Positions 24,972-33,826 of a stretch of 63,950 nt of DNA are shown piece after piece. A program made the position numbers and the translations under genes. Below the pieces are notes generated by a model. It was given only the letters and a program-made list of their open reading frames with translations, did no database searches and was not told where the DNA came from. The first letter of the stretch is position 1; every line of letters begins with the position of its first letter. Origin of the DNA: RGIG8748 sp045544515 (GTDB lineage Bacteria > Bacillota > Clostridia > UMGS1810); the NCBI GenBank assembly GCA_045544515.1, contig JAZPZD010000014.1, forward strand, positions 1 to 63,950, read 5' to 3'.

Positions 24972-26213
24972 CTATCCCCTTATCTTTCTTACCTCTGTAT
25001 AAAATCTCTTGTCGCATGCCTCTCCCATAGAAAATGTCTTTCTGGGCAGTGCTCCGTCTACGGTTACGGTTTTGTATAGTTCGCTCTTTTCCATAGCATC
25101 TAAAATTATGCCTATGTTGTTTGCTTTGGATAGCTCCAACACCACATCTTCCCCGTGTATGTAATCCACCTTGCCCGCATTTGCAGCCAGATATCCGTCT
25201 ATAAAATTCTGCACAGAGCCAACTGTGATATTGGCTGTGGGGTTGATTACGCTCCAAAGTGTCTTTTTGCCGTCTTTTACAAGATAAAAGCTCTGCTCAC
25301 CGCTGCCCTCTTTGGCAAAGGATAAAAATTCCTTTTGGAAATTATCCCAATCAATATCGAACACCACTCTGTGAATAGCCTCAAACTCAAGAGAACTGTC
25401 GTGCAGGTTTACTATCTCGCAAAGAGCGTATCTTGCCATTTCTATACTACCGTCTATTATGTTTTCCTTAATTTGTCTGTAATATTCCTTGGCTGTTGCA
25501 AGAGAGTGATTTCCGTCGCCTACTGCAAAGACGAGGGGGCTCTCTTCTTTTACGCCGTATTTTGAGTTAAATGCGTCTATATCATTTAGTTTTTCTAACT
25601 TTGCCTCGAGCTCTTTTGCAGTTTCATCATCTATCACATAGCCTGTGATGTGACCCGAATTCATCATCATATCAAAGTCATATACCTTAATGAATTTATC
25701 CTTTTTGTCTGCGAGCTTTTCTATAATCTCTCTCTTTTCGTCGTCCAAAAGTACCATTACATGCGGAAGCTCAACGGGGGCATTTTTCCTTACCTTTAGT
25801 CTTGGGGGGATACGCTCTACCACCGTCTTTTCGGTAGCTCGAACTCTGGATTTGCTGCCTTTGGCATAGTCGTACTCCTCCAGGTCTATACAGCCTACAA
25901 CACCCTTTCTCACAGAGCCGTTTCTGAGGGTTCTCTCCACATATATGTAGCAGTTTGGATACAATCTAAAGGCGTCTTTATTAAGGCAGTCTGCCATATT
26001 AGTGTTGATTTTTTCAATCCTGTCGTCTACATCATTGTCCTCGAGGTACACCTCGGGAAGAATGAGGTTGTACGAGGTAAGAGCGTCTTTGGTATACTCT
26101 TCAACCTCTTGCCAGTATTTGGGCTCGGAGGTATACTGGTCGCACGCAACAACACTCCATTTTGACATATCTGCATCTTTGGGTAACAATATATCTGCTC
26201 TTTTAAAAATCAT
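24972..26213 (-). CDS. DUF1015 family protein
   Basis: The 413-residue product starts MIFKRADILLPKDADMSKWS and contains VACDQYTSEPKYW, VERIPPRLKVRKNAPVELPH and GDGNHSLATAKEYY, all typical of DUF1015. Members are cytoplasmic, and some occur beside serine or amino-acid metabolism genes, but the activity is not established to my knowledge. No such neighbour is present here. It has its own promoter overlapped by a 10-bp inverted repeat and is divergent from a LysR gene, so that regulator may control it. Confidence 0.88.
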   Translation of the reverse strand: MIFKRADILLPKDADMSKWSVVACDQYTSEPKYWQEVEEYTKDALTSYNLILPEVYLEDNDVDDRIEKINTNMADCLNKDAFRLYPNCYIYVERTLRNGSVRKGVVGCIDLEEYDYAKGSKSRVRATEKTVVERIPPRLKVRKNAPVELPHVMVLLDDEKREIIEKLADKKDKFIKVYDFDMMMNSGHITGYVIDDETAKELEAKLEKLNDIDAFNSKYGVKEESPLVFAVGDGNHSLATAKEYYRQIKENIIDGSIEMARYALCEIVNLHDSSLEFEAIHRVVFDIDWDNFQKEFLSFAKEGSGEQSFYLVKDGKKTLWSVINPTANITVGSVQNFIDGYLAANAGKVDYIHGEDVVLELSKANNIGIILDAMEKSELYKTVTVDGALPRKTFSMGEACDKRFYTEVRKIRG

Positions 26214-26231
26214 AACTTTTATCTCCTCTGA

Positions 26232-26274
26232 AATCTAATATTTACATTATATTAGATTTTGTATGTAATATCAA
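26232..26274 (-). promoter_or_regulatory. DUF1015 gene promoter with an overlapping inverted repeat
   Basis: -35 TTGATA (26269-26274), 17-nt spacer, -10 TATAAT (26246-26251). A perfect inverted repeat AATCTAATAT/ATATTAGATT (26232-26241 and 26249-26258) covers the -10 box and the start site, a likely operator. Confidence 0.7.
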
Positions 26275-26305
26275 GTGCTTGGATACAGATTTTTACATAA
26301 AATTG

Positions 26306-26334
26306 TTGAATATTTTATTTGTTTATGATAAAAT
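26306..26334 (+). promoter_or_regulatory. Sigma-A promoter of the LysR gene
   Basis: -35 TTGAAT (26306-26311), 17-nt spacer, -10 TAAAAT (26329-26334), divergent from the DUF1015 promoter 32 bp away. Confidence 0.65.
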
Positions 26335-26371
26335 AGCAAAATAAAGATGTTTTGCAAGGGAGGAAAAACCT

Positions 26372-27301
26372 TTGAATATACTCCATATGAAATACGCTGT
26401 GGAAATAGAAAAGACCAAATCTATAAGCCAGGCAGCTAAAAATCTCTATATGGCACAGCCAAACCTCAGCCGTGCGATAAAGGAGCTTGAAGAAAAGCTC
26501 GGGATAACGATTTTTGACAGAACTACAAAAGGCATCACCATAACTCCCAAGGGGCAGGAATTTCTTAATTATTCCAGGAAGATTTTAAAGCAGATAGACG
26601 ATGTGGAAAATATGTTTAAGGACAGCTACACCGACAAACAGCATTTTTCCATTTCTGTGCCGAGAGCAAGCTATATTTCGCACGCATTCAGCCAGTTTGT
26701 CAAAGATGTGACAAGGGACAAGGAAATTGACCTCTTTTACAAAGAAACCAACTCCAACCGCACGATAACCAATCTGTTAAAATCCGACTACAAGCTGGGG
26801 ATTATTAGATACGCCACAAATTACGAAACATATTTTATGGAAATGCTTTCCGAAAAAGGTCTCGCACACGAAACCATTACCGAGTTTACATATGTGTTAT
26901 CTATGAGTAAGCATAGTCCCCTTGCCAAGATAGACGAAATCACCTTTGACGACCTTACAAACTATGTGGAAATCGCCCACGCAGACCCGTATGTTCCCTC
27001 GCTTCCGCTTGCAACCGTGCGAAAGGAAGAGCTCCCCGACAATATAACAAAGAGGGTTTATGTATTTGAGCGTGCCAGCCAGTATGAACTACTCAGCACC
27101 AATCCCGACACATTTATGTGGGTGTCACCTATGCCCGAGGAACTTATGAAAAAATACAACCTCGTGCAGAAAAAGTGCAAAGCAAACAGCAGAGTGTACC
27201 GCGATGTGCTCATATACAAAGACGGTTATCAGCTTACAAATCTCGACAAGATGTTTATACAGGAAATTTTTAGTGCAAAAAATAAATATTCAATCGATTA
27301 A
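26372..27301 (+). CDS. LysR-family transcriptional regulator
   Basis: The 309-residue product has an N-terminal winged helix (SISQAAKNLYMAQPNLSRAI, KELEEKLGITIFDRTTKGIT) and a LysR substrate-binding domain. The best start is a TTG at 26372, placed 8 nt after a GGAGG Shine-Dalgarno; an internal ATG at codon 6 has none. The effector is unknown. It is transcribed divergently from the DUF1015 gene, the classical arrangement for a LysR target, and ends in a strong terminator. Confidence 0.92.
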   Translation: MNILHMKYAVEIEKTKSISQAAKNLYMAQPNLSRAIKELEEKLGITIFDRTTKGITITPKGQEFLNYSRKILKQIDDVENMFKDSYTDKQHFSISVPRASYISHAFSQFVKDVTRDKEIDLFYKETNSNRTITNLLKSDYKLGIIRYATNYETYFMEMLSEKGLAHETITEFTYVLSMSKHSPLAKIDEITFDDLTNYVEIAHADPYVPSLPLATVRKEELPDNITKRVYVFERASQYELLSTNPDTFMWVSPMPEELMKKYNLVQKKCKANSRVYRDVLIYKDGYQLTNLDKMFIQEIFSAKNKYSID

Positions 27302-27304
27302 TTA

Positions 27305-27332
27305 CAAGGCGGTGTTTTCCGCCTTGTTTTTT
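27305..27332 (+). terminator. Rho-independent terminator of the LysR gene
   Basis: Stem CAAGGCGG/CCGCCTTG (27305-27312 with 27319-27326), loop TGTTTT, followed by six T. Confidence 0.92.
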
Positions 27333-27342
27333 ATTAAAACTA

Positions 27343-27372
27343 TTGTATCTTAATGGGATTTTGTGATATACT
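27343..27372 (+). promoter_or_regulatory. Candidate promoter of rnr-smpB
   Basis: -35 TTGTAT (27343-27348), 18-nt spacer, -10 TATACT (27367-27372), ending 29 nt before the rnr start. A moderate match. Confidence 0.45.
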
Positions 27373-27401
27373 TATTATATCTCAAAAAGTGAGGATAGTA
27401 T

Positions 27402-29501
27402 ATGAACCGAAAAGAAACCATACTCGAATTTTTAAAAGACGAAAAAATTCCTCCCGTAAACGCCGAGGAAATAATGCTCTATCTTGATATCCCCTTTGAC
27501 GACAGAGAAGAGCTTATGGTTATACTCGAAGAGCTCACAGATGAGAACCTGATTTTGAAAACATCCAAAAAGAAATACGCCTCGTTTGAAAAGCTGGGAT
27601 ATCTTACGGGCAAGGTGTCCGTAACAGCCAAGGGCTTTGGCTTCCTCCTGAACGACGAGGGGGATATATTTATTGCCCCGGGCGACCTTATGGGTGCGAT
27701 AAACGGCGACACCGTTGCAGTATCTGTTACCAAAAAGGCATCGCAGGGCGAAAGAAGAGAAGGCAGAGTTTTTAAAATCATAAAAAGAGGCAAAAATGAA
27801 ATTGTGGGAACATTTTTAAAGTCAAGGAACTTTGGCTTTGTTGTTCCCGATGATACAAGGCTAAACTACGACATATATATCGGCAAATCCAAAACCCTAA
27901 ACGCCAAAGACGGTCAAAAAGTAGTGGCAAAAATCACAAAATGGCCCGACGGATACAAAAAGCCCGAGGGCGAAATAACAGAAATCCTCGGCTTTGGATA
28001 CGAAAAGGGTGTTGACATACTTTCGGTGATGCGTTCGCACTCTATTACGGACAAATTTCCCAAGAGGGTTCTTGAAGATACCGACAACATAGACGAAACC
28101 ATATCACAGGCGGACATAGACTGCCGCAAGGACTACCGCCCCGATAGTGTAATTACCATAGACGGCACAGACAGCCGGGATTTTGACGATGCGGTGTGTG
28201 TCAAAAAGGAAAACGGCTCCTATATTCTCTATGTTCATATAGCCGATGTAACGCATTATGTTATGGAAAATAATCCCCTCGACAAAGAGGCACTAAAAAG
28301 AGGTACAAGCGTGTACTTCCCCTCATATGTGGTGCCGATGCTGCCCAAAAAGCTATCCAACGGCATATGCAGTCTTAATCCAAATGAGGACAGGCTCACT
28401 TTGTCGATAGAGATGAAGATATCGCCCGACGGCGAAGTAACAGAGCATAATATAACCGAGGGTATCATATGCTCAAAGGAGCGTATGACATACGACGATG
28501 TTACCGCCATTTTGGAAGGCGACAGAGAACTTACAGACAAGTACTCTCACATATATCCTATGCTTTGCGATATGAAGGAGCTTTGTGAGATATTAAGAAA
28601 GAAAAGACAATCCAAAGGCAGCATAGACTTTGACTTCCCGGAGGTAAAAATAAAGACCGACAAAGACGGCAAGGCTGTTGATGTGTACAAATACAAATCA
28701 GGAATATCCAATATAATAATAGAAGAATTTATGCTGTGTGCAAACAAGACCGTAGCGGAACAGTTCTTCTGGGCGGATATACCCTTTGTATACAGAATTC
28801 ACGAAAAACCATCGAGAGAAAAGATATCTGCATTTAATGACTTTGCCAGAAATCTGGGCTACCGCCTATCCGATGCACACGAGCCTCACCCCAACGAATT
28901 TGCCTCAATCCTTAACAAAATTAAGGGTACCAGGGAAGAAGTTGTGGTATCCAAGGTGATGCTGCGTTCTCTTATGAAGGCAAAATACTCACCCGAATGT
29001 CTGGGACACTTTGGACTGGCGTTTTCGTATTATTGCCACTTTACCTCACCTATCCGCCGTTATCCCGACCTGGCTATCCACAGGATTATCAAGGAATTTA
29101 TAAACGGCGGTATAAGCGAAAAAAGGCAAAGATATCTCAACAAATTTGTTGCCGACGCATCGCAAAAATCCTCCGAGGCAGAAATCACGGCGATGGAAGC
29201 TCAAAGAGATGCCGAGGATATGAAAAAGGCAGAATATATGGAAAATCACATCGGTGAGGACTTTAGTGCGATTATCTCATCGGTTACAAATTTTGGCTTT
29301 TTTGCAGAGCTCGAAAACGGCATAGAGGGTCTTGTGAGGGTAAACGATTTAGATGATGACTACTATATTTTTGACGAGAGAGATTTCTCCCTGACAGGCG
29401 AAAGAAGCGGCAAAAAATACACCATAGGCACCCCTGTGGAAATAACAGTTGCAAACGCAAATTCTATGACAAAGCAAATTGATTTTGTATTAAAAGGATG
29501 A
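27402..29501 (+). CDS. rnr: Ribonuclease R
   Basis: Processive 3'-5' exoribonuclease able to degrade structured RNA, and a partner of trans-translation. The 699-residue product has an N-terminal winged helix and cold-shock-type OB domains (GKVSVTAKGFGFLLNDEGDI), the RNB catalytic domain with TIDGTDSRDFDDAV near 252-265 and FTSPIRRYPDLAIHR, then an S1 domain at the end (GEDFSAIISSVTNFGFFAEL). Starts at an ATG with a GAGG Shine-Dalgarno. It precedes smpB, the conserved arrangement for the ribosome rescue pathway. Confidence 0.96.
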   Translation: MNRKETILEFLKDEKIPPVNAEEIMLYLDIPFDDREELMVILEELTDENLILKTSKKKYASFEKLGYLTGKVSVTAKGFGFLLNDEGDIFIAPGDLMGAINGDTVAVSVTKKASQGERREGRVFKIIKRGKNEIVGTFLKSRNFGFVVPDDTRLNYDIYIGKSKTLNAKDGQKVVAKITKWPDGYKKPEGEITEILGFGYEKGVDILSVMRSHSITDKFPKRVLEDTDNIDETISQADIDCRKDYRPDSVITIDGTDSRDFDDAVCVKKENGSYILYVHIADVTHYVMENNPLDKEALKRGTSVYFPSYVVPMLPKKLSNGICSLNPNEDRLTLSIEMKISPDGEVTEHNITEGIICSKERMTYDDVTAILEGDRELTDKYSHIYPMLCDMKELCEILRKKRQSKGSIDFDFPEVKIKTDKDGKAVDVYKYKSGISNIIIEEFMLCANKTVAEQFFWADIPFVYRIHEKPSREKISAFNDFARNLGYRLSDAHEPHPNEFASILNKIKGTREEVVVSKVMLRSLMKAKYSPECLGHFGLAFSYYCHFTSPIRRYPDLAIHRIIKEFINGGISEKRQRYLNKFVADASQKSSEAEITAMEAQRDAEDMKKAEYMENHIGEDFSAIISSVTNFGFFAELENGIEGLVRVNDLDDDYYIFDERDFSLTGERSGKKYTIGTPVEITVANANSMTKQIDFVLKG

Positions 29502-29509
29502 CAAAAATT

Positions 29510-29977
29510 ATGGCAGAAAATCAAAGCATAAAATTGATAGCACAAAACAAAAAGGCATATCACGACTACTTTATAGAGGAAACCTACGAATGCGGGATAT
29601 CGCTTGCAGGAACAGAGGTCAAATCCATAAGAGGCGGTCAGATTAACCTAAAGGACTCCTTTGCCTCCGTAAAAAGCGGCGAGGTGATACTGATTGGTAT
29701 GCACATAAGTCCGTACGAAAAGGGCAACATCTTTAACAAGGACCCGCTTAGGGATCGCAAACTGCTTATGCACAAGGCAGAGATACGAAGACTTATTGGC
29801 AAAACAAAGGAAGACGGATATTCGCTTATACCTGTAAAGGTATACCTCAAAGGCTCCAAAGTAAAGGTGGAGCTTGCCCTTGCCAAAGGTAAAAAGCTCT
29901 ACGACAAGCGAAATGCCATAGCCGAAAAAGAGGCAAAAAGAAAGATGGACAGAAAAATTAAAGAATATAATAAATAA
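29510..29977 (+). CDS. smpB: SsrA-binding protein SmpB
   Basis: Binds tmRNA and delivers it to stalled ribosomes. The 155-residue product has the OB-fold landmarks YECGISLAGTEVKSIRGG and NLKDSF, and the basic C-terminal tail (KLYDKRNAIAEKEAKRKMDR) that enters the decoding centre. An ATG at 29498 overlaps the rnr stop, but the AAAGG Shine-Dalgarno is placed better for the ATG at 29510, which gives the usual N-terminus. The ssrA gene, often next door in Bacillota, is not here: a terminator and a convergent operon follow. Confidence 0.95.
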   Translation: MAENQSIKLIAQNKKAYHDYFIEETYECGISLAGTEVKSIRGGQINLKDSFASVKSGEVILIGMHISPYEKGNIFNKDPLRDRKLLMHKAEIRRLIGKTKEDGYSLIPVKVYLKGSKVKVELALAKGKKLYDKRNAIAEKEAKRKMDRKIKEYNK

Positions 29978-29981
29978 TAAT

Positions 29982-30018
29982 AAGGCTGTAAAAACCGAAA
30001 AGTTTTTACAGCCTTTGA
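29982..30018. terminator. Terminator between smpB and the convergent ABC exporter operon
   Basis: Perfect 13-bp stem AAGGCTGTAAAAA/TTTTTACAGCCTT (29982-29994 with 30003-30015). The T-rich stem arm and A-rich flank allow use from both sides. Confidence 0.75.
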
Positions 30019-30020
30019 TG

Positions 30021-31892
30021 TCAATCTAATTCCTTTAGACCTGTATAAAGCTCATAATATCTGCCCTTTTGCAAAAGCAGTTCGTCGTGTGTGCCTCGTT
30101 CTATAATCTCACCTTTTTCCAGTACCATTATGGCATCGGCATTTCGTATGGTAGAGAGTCTGTGTGCTATTATAAAGGTTGTTCTGTCCTTCATAAGGCG
30201 CATAAGCCCGTGCTCTATGTGTCTTTCTGTTCTGGTGTCTACAGAGCTTGTTGCCTCGTCGAGCACAAGTATCGGTGCCTTTGATATAGCCGCTCTTGCA
30301 ATGTTTATAAGCTGTCTTTGCCCCTGGCTCAAGTTAGCACCGTCGCCCTTTAGAATAGTGTTGTAGCCGTCGGGCAAACGCATTATAAACGAATGTGCGC
30401 TTGCGGTTTTTGCCGCCTCAATTACCTCTTCGTCGGTGGCGTCAAGTCTGCCGTAGCGGATGTTCTCCATTACCGTTCCCGTAAAAAGATGTGTATCCTG
30501 CAAAACCATAGCGATATTTTGTCTTAAACTTTGCTTGTTAAAATCGCGTATGTCAACGCCGTCCACCTTGATACTTCCGCTATCTACATCATAGAACCTG
30601 TTGATAAGATTAGTAATTGTGGTCTTGCCTGCACCTGTCGAACCTACAAAAGCTATCTTCTGACCTTTTTTGGCATAGAGGTTTATATCCTTTATTATTG
30701 TGCGGTTTGGCTCGTAGCCAAAAGTTACATCCTCCATAGTTACCTTGCCGTCTTTTTCAACAAACTCTATCTTGCCGTCGAGGTCAGTCTCCGCCCTCTC
30801 ATCCATAATGGCAAAAACTCTCTCTGCACCTGCAAGTGCAGAAAAGATGTTTGTAACCTGCATAGAAATCTCGTTGATAGGTCTGGAAAAATGTCTGGAA
30901 AAGTTTACAAACACAGTAACTCCGCCCACATCAAATTTGTCCATAAGGCAGAGTGCTCCGCCCACAGATGCGGTGAGTGCGTAGTTTATCTGGCTTAGGT
31001 TACCCATAAGAGGTCCCATTACTCCGCCTGAAAACTGTGCACGGATTTGCTTTTTCTTTAAATCGTCATTCAAAAGTTCAAAATCCTCTGCTACCTCTTG
31101 TTCTCTTGTAAAGACCTTTACCACCTTTTGCCCTGTAACGATTTCTTCAACATAGCCGTTCAAGGCACCCAGTGCCGCCTGCTGCATACCGAAATACTTT
31201 CGGCTCCTTTTGGAAATTGCACCTGCAACACGCACAAATATCGGTATCATAACAAGCGTGACTATAGAAAGATACACATTGGTATAAACCATAAGACAAA
31301 GTGTACCCACTATTGTTATTATTCCCTGAAACAGATGTATAATAGTGTGATTAAGCATCTCCCCTATTGTGTCTACATCGTTTGTATATCTGCTCATAAG
31401 CTCGCCGTATGCATTTTTGTCAAAAAAGCGTATGGGGAGCTTTTGCATTTTTTTAAACAAGTCATCTCTTATTTTGTATATGGCATTCTGGGATATATCT
31501 ATCATCAGCCTTGCCTGTGTGTATGAGCTGACAACGCCTATTATATATACGATTGCCATATACACAAGCGAAAGTGCCAACCCTCTGAAATCAGGTGTAC
31601 CCATACCTATGTCTATAAACTTATTTATAATAGGTCTTAACATATACGACGCTACAAGCGACGAAATACTCGCCGCAAAAACGCAAACAAAGGCTACAAC
31701 AAGCTTGTATTTGTCTGCACTCAAATACGAAAGAATTCTCTTGATTGCAGGCCACATATCCTTTGGCTTGCCACCGCGATGCTGCATTCTTCCTCTGGGT
31801 CCGGGTCCCCCGGGTCCCTTTGGCGGAGGGGTGTGTCTGGCAGAAGCACTGTATCTTTTGGACAAACGCTCAAGGCGTAATTTGTTATCCAT
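30021..31892 (-). CDS. ABC exporter subunit (membrane and ATPase domains), second gene
   Basis: The 623-residue half-transporter has a basic Gly/Pro-rich N-terminal tail (PPPKGPGGPGPRGRMQHRGG), six membrane helices, and an ATPase domain with Walker A GSTGAGKTT, the Q-loop region MVLQDTHLFTGTVMENI, the signature LSQGQRQ and Walker B ILVLDEATSSVD. With its partner it should form a heterodimeric multidrug or lipid-type exporter of the LmrCD/TM287-288 type. Start ATG at 31892 overlaps the upstream stop as TGATG. Substrate unknown. Confidence 0.9.
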   Translation of the reverse strand: MDNKLRLERLSKRYSASARHTPPPKGPGGPGPRGRMQHRGGKPKDMWPAIKRILSYLSADKYKLVVAFVCVFAASISSLVASYMLRPIINKFIDIGMGTPDFRGLALSLVYMAIVYIIGVVSSYTQARLMIDISQNAIYKIRDDLFKKMQKLPIRFFDKNAYGELMSRYTNDVDTIGEMLNHTIIHLFQGIITIVGTLCLMVYTNVYLSIVTLVMIPIFVRVAGAISKRSRKYFGMQQAALGALNGYVEEIVTGQKVVKVFTREQEVAEDFELLNDDLKKKQIRAQFSGGVMGPLMGNLSQINYALTASVGGALCLMDKFDVGGVTVFVNFSRHFSRPINEISMQVTNIFSALAGAERVFAIMDERAETDLDGKIEFVEKDGKVTMEDVTFGYEPNRTIIKDINLYAKKGQKIAFVGSTGAGKTTITNLINRFYDVDSGSIKVDGVDIRDFNKQSLRQNIAMVLQDTHLFTGTVMENIRYGRLDATDEEVIEAAKTASAHSFIMRLPDGYNTILKGDGANLSQGQRQLINIARAAISKAPILVLDEATSSVDTRTERHIEHGLMRLMKDRTTFIIAHRLSTIRNADAIMVLEKGEIIERGTHDELLLQKGRYYELYTGLKELD

Positions 31893-33634
31893 CACATACC
31901 CTCCTTTTCTTTTTGAGAATAGTATATATCCTTGTAATGCTCACAGGTTTGTATAAGCTCCCTGTGAGTACCTATGGAAACTATTTTGCCGTCGTCTATA
32001 ACTATTATCTTGTCTGCATCTATTACAGAGGTAATCCTCTGAGCAATGATAATCTTTGTGGTATCTTTTAAATCTTCCTTGAAGCTTTCTCTTATCCTGG
32101 CTTCGGTTGCAGTATCTAATGCACTTGTGCTGTCGTCAAGAATGAGGATTTTTGGGTTTTTGATTAGTGCCCTTGCAATGCAGAGCCTTTGCCTCTGTCC
32201 GCCCGACACATTGACACCGCCCTGACCCAGCTCTCTTTCGTAGCCCTCTCTTGTTTCCGAGATGAAGCTATGTGCCTGGGCATTTTTTGCACATCGGATT
32301 ATTTCTTCTTCATCAGCATCCTCGCTGCCCCAACGCAAATTCTCCATAACAGTTCCCGAAAAAAGTACATTTTTTTGCAGAACCATACCCACGCCGTCGC
32401 GCAGGTTTTTGACCGAGTAGTCCTTTACATCAATTCCGTCTACCAGCACAGAGCCTTTTGTCGCATCATAAAGCCTCGGTATAAGACCCACCAGACTGGT
32501 TTTGCCCGAACCCGTAGAGCCGAGTATTCCCACAGTTTCGCCGGGATTTATCTTAAAGGATATATCATTTAGCACATAGTTGGTTTCTTTGCCCGAGTAG
32601 TCAAAATATACATTTTTGAACTCTATCTCGCCTTTTGTTACAAGGGCATCTTTGTGCTTGGCACTATCGTCTGTGATATCGGGGTTTGTGTCCAAAATTT
32701 CTGATATTCTCCTGGCAGAAGCCAGAGCTCTTGAGCCTTGAAGAATTATCATAGACAGCATCATCAGCGACATCAGTATCTGGGTGATATATGTAATAAA
32801 CGCCATAAGGTCACCCACTGGCATAGTACCCTTAATTACAAAACCGCCGCCAAACCACACTACTGCAAGTGTGGTTATGTTCATCATTGCAGTCATAAGA
32901 GGCATTGTGCAAATCATTATCTTCATTGCATTTATGCTGTTTTCCTTGAGGTCGCTGTTTGATGCAGAGAACTTATCCTCTTCAAACGAGGTACGCACAA
33001 AGGACTTTACAACGCGGATATTGGTCAGGTTTTCCTGAATATTGGTATTAAGTGTATCGAGTTTCTTCTGCATTATTGTAAAACGGGGAAGAGCCTTTTT
33101 CATAATAAAATATATGCCAAAAGCAAGAATTGGCGTAACAATCCCTATTACAAGCGCAAGACGGGCATTGATGCCTATCGCCATTATAAATGCTCCGATG
33201 AGCATTCCCGGAGAGCGAAGTGCCATAACCATTGCCATTCTTAATACATTTTGCATCTGGGTTATGTCATTGGTAAGTCTGGTAACGAGCGAGCCTGTAG
33301 AAAAGGCATCTATGTTTTTAAAAGAGAATGTCTGCACCTTTTTAAACACATCGCCTCTAAGGTCTGCGGCAAAGCTGATTGCTCCGCGTGCGGCAAAGTA
33401 GTTGCCAAGAACACCGCCAAGCATCATAACAAATGCCAGAATAACCATTCTTAAGCCCATAGAAATTATATATTCCATACTTTTTAATTCTTTGACACCT
33501 TCATTAATAATAAGGCTCATTAGCTTGGGCATAATTACATCGCCTGCAACCTCGGTGAGCATCATAATAGGCCCTACTATAAAAAAGAAGATATGCGGTT
33601 TTATATATTTTATATATCTTTTCGTAAAAACCAC
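31892..33634 (-). CDS. ABC exporter subunit (membrane and ATPase domains), first gene
   Basis: Half-transporter of about 580 residues. The membrane domain starts TKRYIKYIKPHIFFFIVGPI and the ATPase has GSTGSGKTS, VSGGQRQR and ILILDDSTSALD. The Walker B region has Asp (LILDDSTSALD) where the partner has the catalytic Glu (LVLDEATSS), so this is the degenerate site of an asymmetric heterodimer. The frame opens at a GTG at 33664, but that coincides with the predicted transcription start. The GTG at 33634 is inside the Shine-Dalgarno GGGAGGTGG, and the codon best spaced from it is an ACG at 33625. The true start is therefore uncertain. Confidence 0.88.
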   Translation of the reverse strand: MVFTKRYIKYIKPHIFFFIVGPIMMLTEVAGDVIMPKLMSLIINEGVKELKSMEYIISMGLRMVILAFVMMLGGVLGNYFAARGAISFAADLRGDVFKKVQTFSFKNIDAFSTGSLVTRLTNDITQMQNVLRMAMVMALRSPGMLIGAFIMAIGINARLALVIGIVTPILAFGIYFIMKKALPRFTIMQKKLDTLNTNIQENLTNIRVVKSFVRTSFEEDKFSASNSDLKENSINAMKIMICTMPLMTAMMNITTLAVVWFGGGFVIKGTMPVGDLMAFITYITQILMSLMMLSMIILQGSRALASARRISEILDTNPDITDDSAKHKDALVTKGEIEFKNVYFDYSGKETNYVLNDISFKINPGETVGILGSTGSGKTSLVGLIPRLYDATKGSVLVDGIDVKDYSVKNLRDGVGMVLQKNVLFSGTVMENLRWGSEDADEEEIIRCAKNAQAHSFISETREGYERELGQGGVNVSGGQRQRLCIARALIKNPKILILDDSTSALDTATEARIRESFKEDLKDTTKIIIAQRITSVIDADKIIVIDDGKIVSIGTHRELIQTCEHYKDIYYSQKEKEGM

Positions 33635-33669
33635 CTCCCGGTATATCCGAACAAAAAATTCCACTATTT

Positions 33670-33698
33670 ATTATAATACTATAAAAGCAAATTATCAA
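33670..33698 (-). promoter_or_regulatory. Sigma-A promoter of the ABC exporter operon
   Basis: -35 TTGATA (33693-33698), 17-nt spacer, -10 TATAAT (33670-33675). It implies a transcription start near 33663, which excludes a start codon at 33664. Confidence 0.75.
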
Positions 33699-33826
33699 TG
33701 ATACAGGAAAATTTTTCACAAAACTTTTACATTTGTTGTTATAAAATCAGTCCTTTGTGAATATAACTATAAACAGAGAGTAATTAAATCAATATAATAA
33801 CTATTTTGGAAGGGCGTGCTTTAAAA

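Noticed and set aside
29978..30020. tmRNA gene (ssrA) after smpB
   Set aside because: Only 43 bp separate smpB from the convergent exporter gene, and they are filled by a terminator hairpin.
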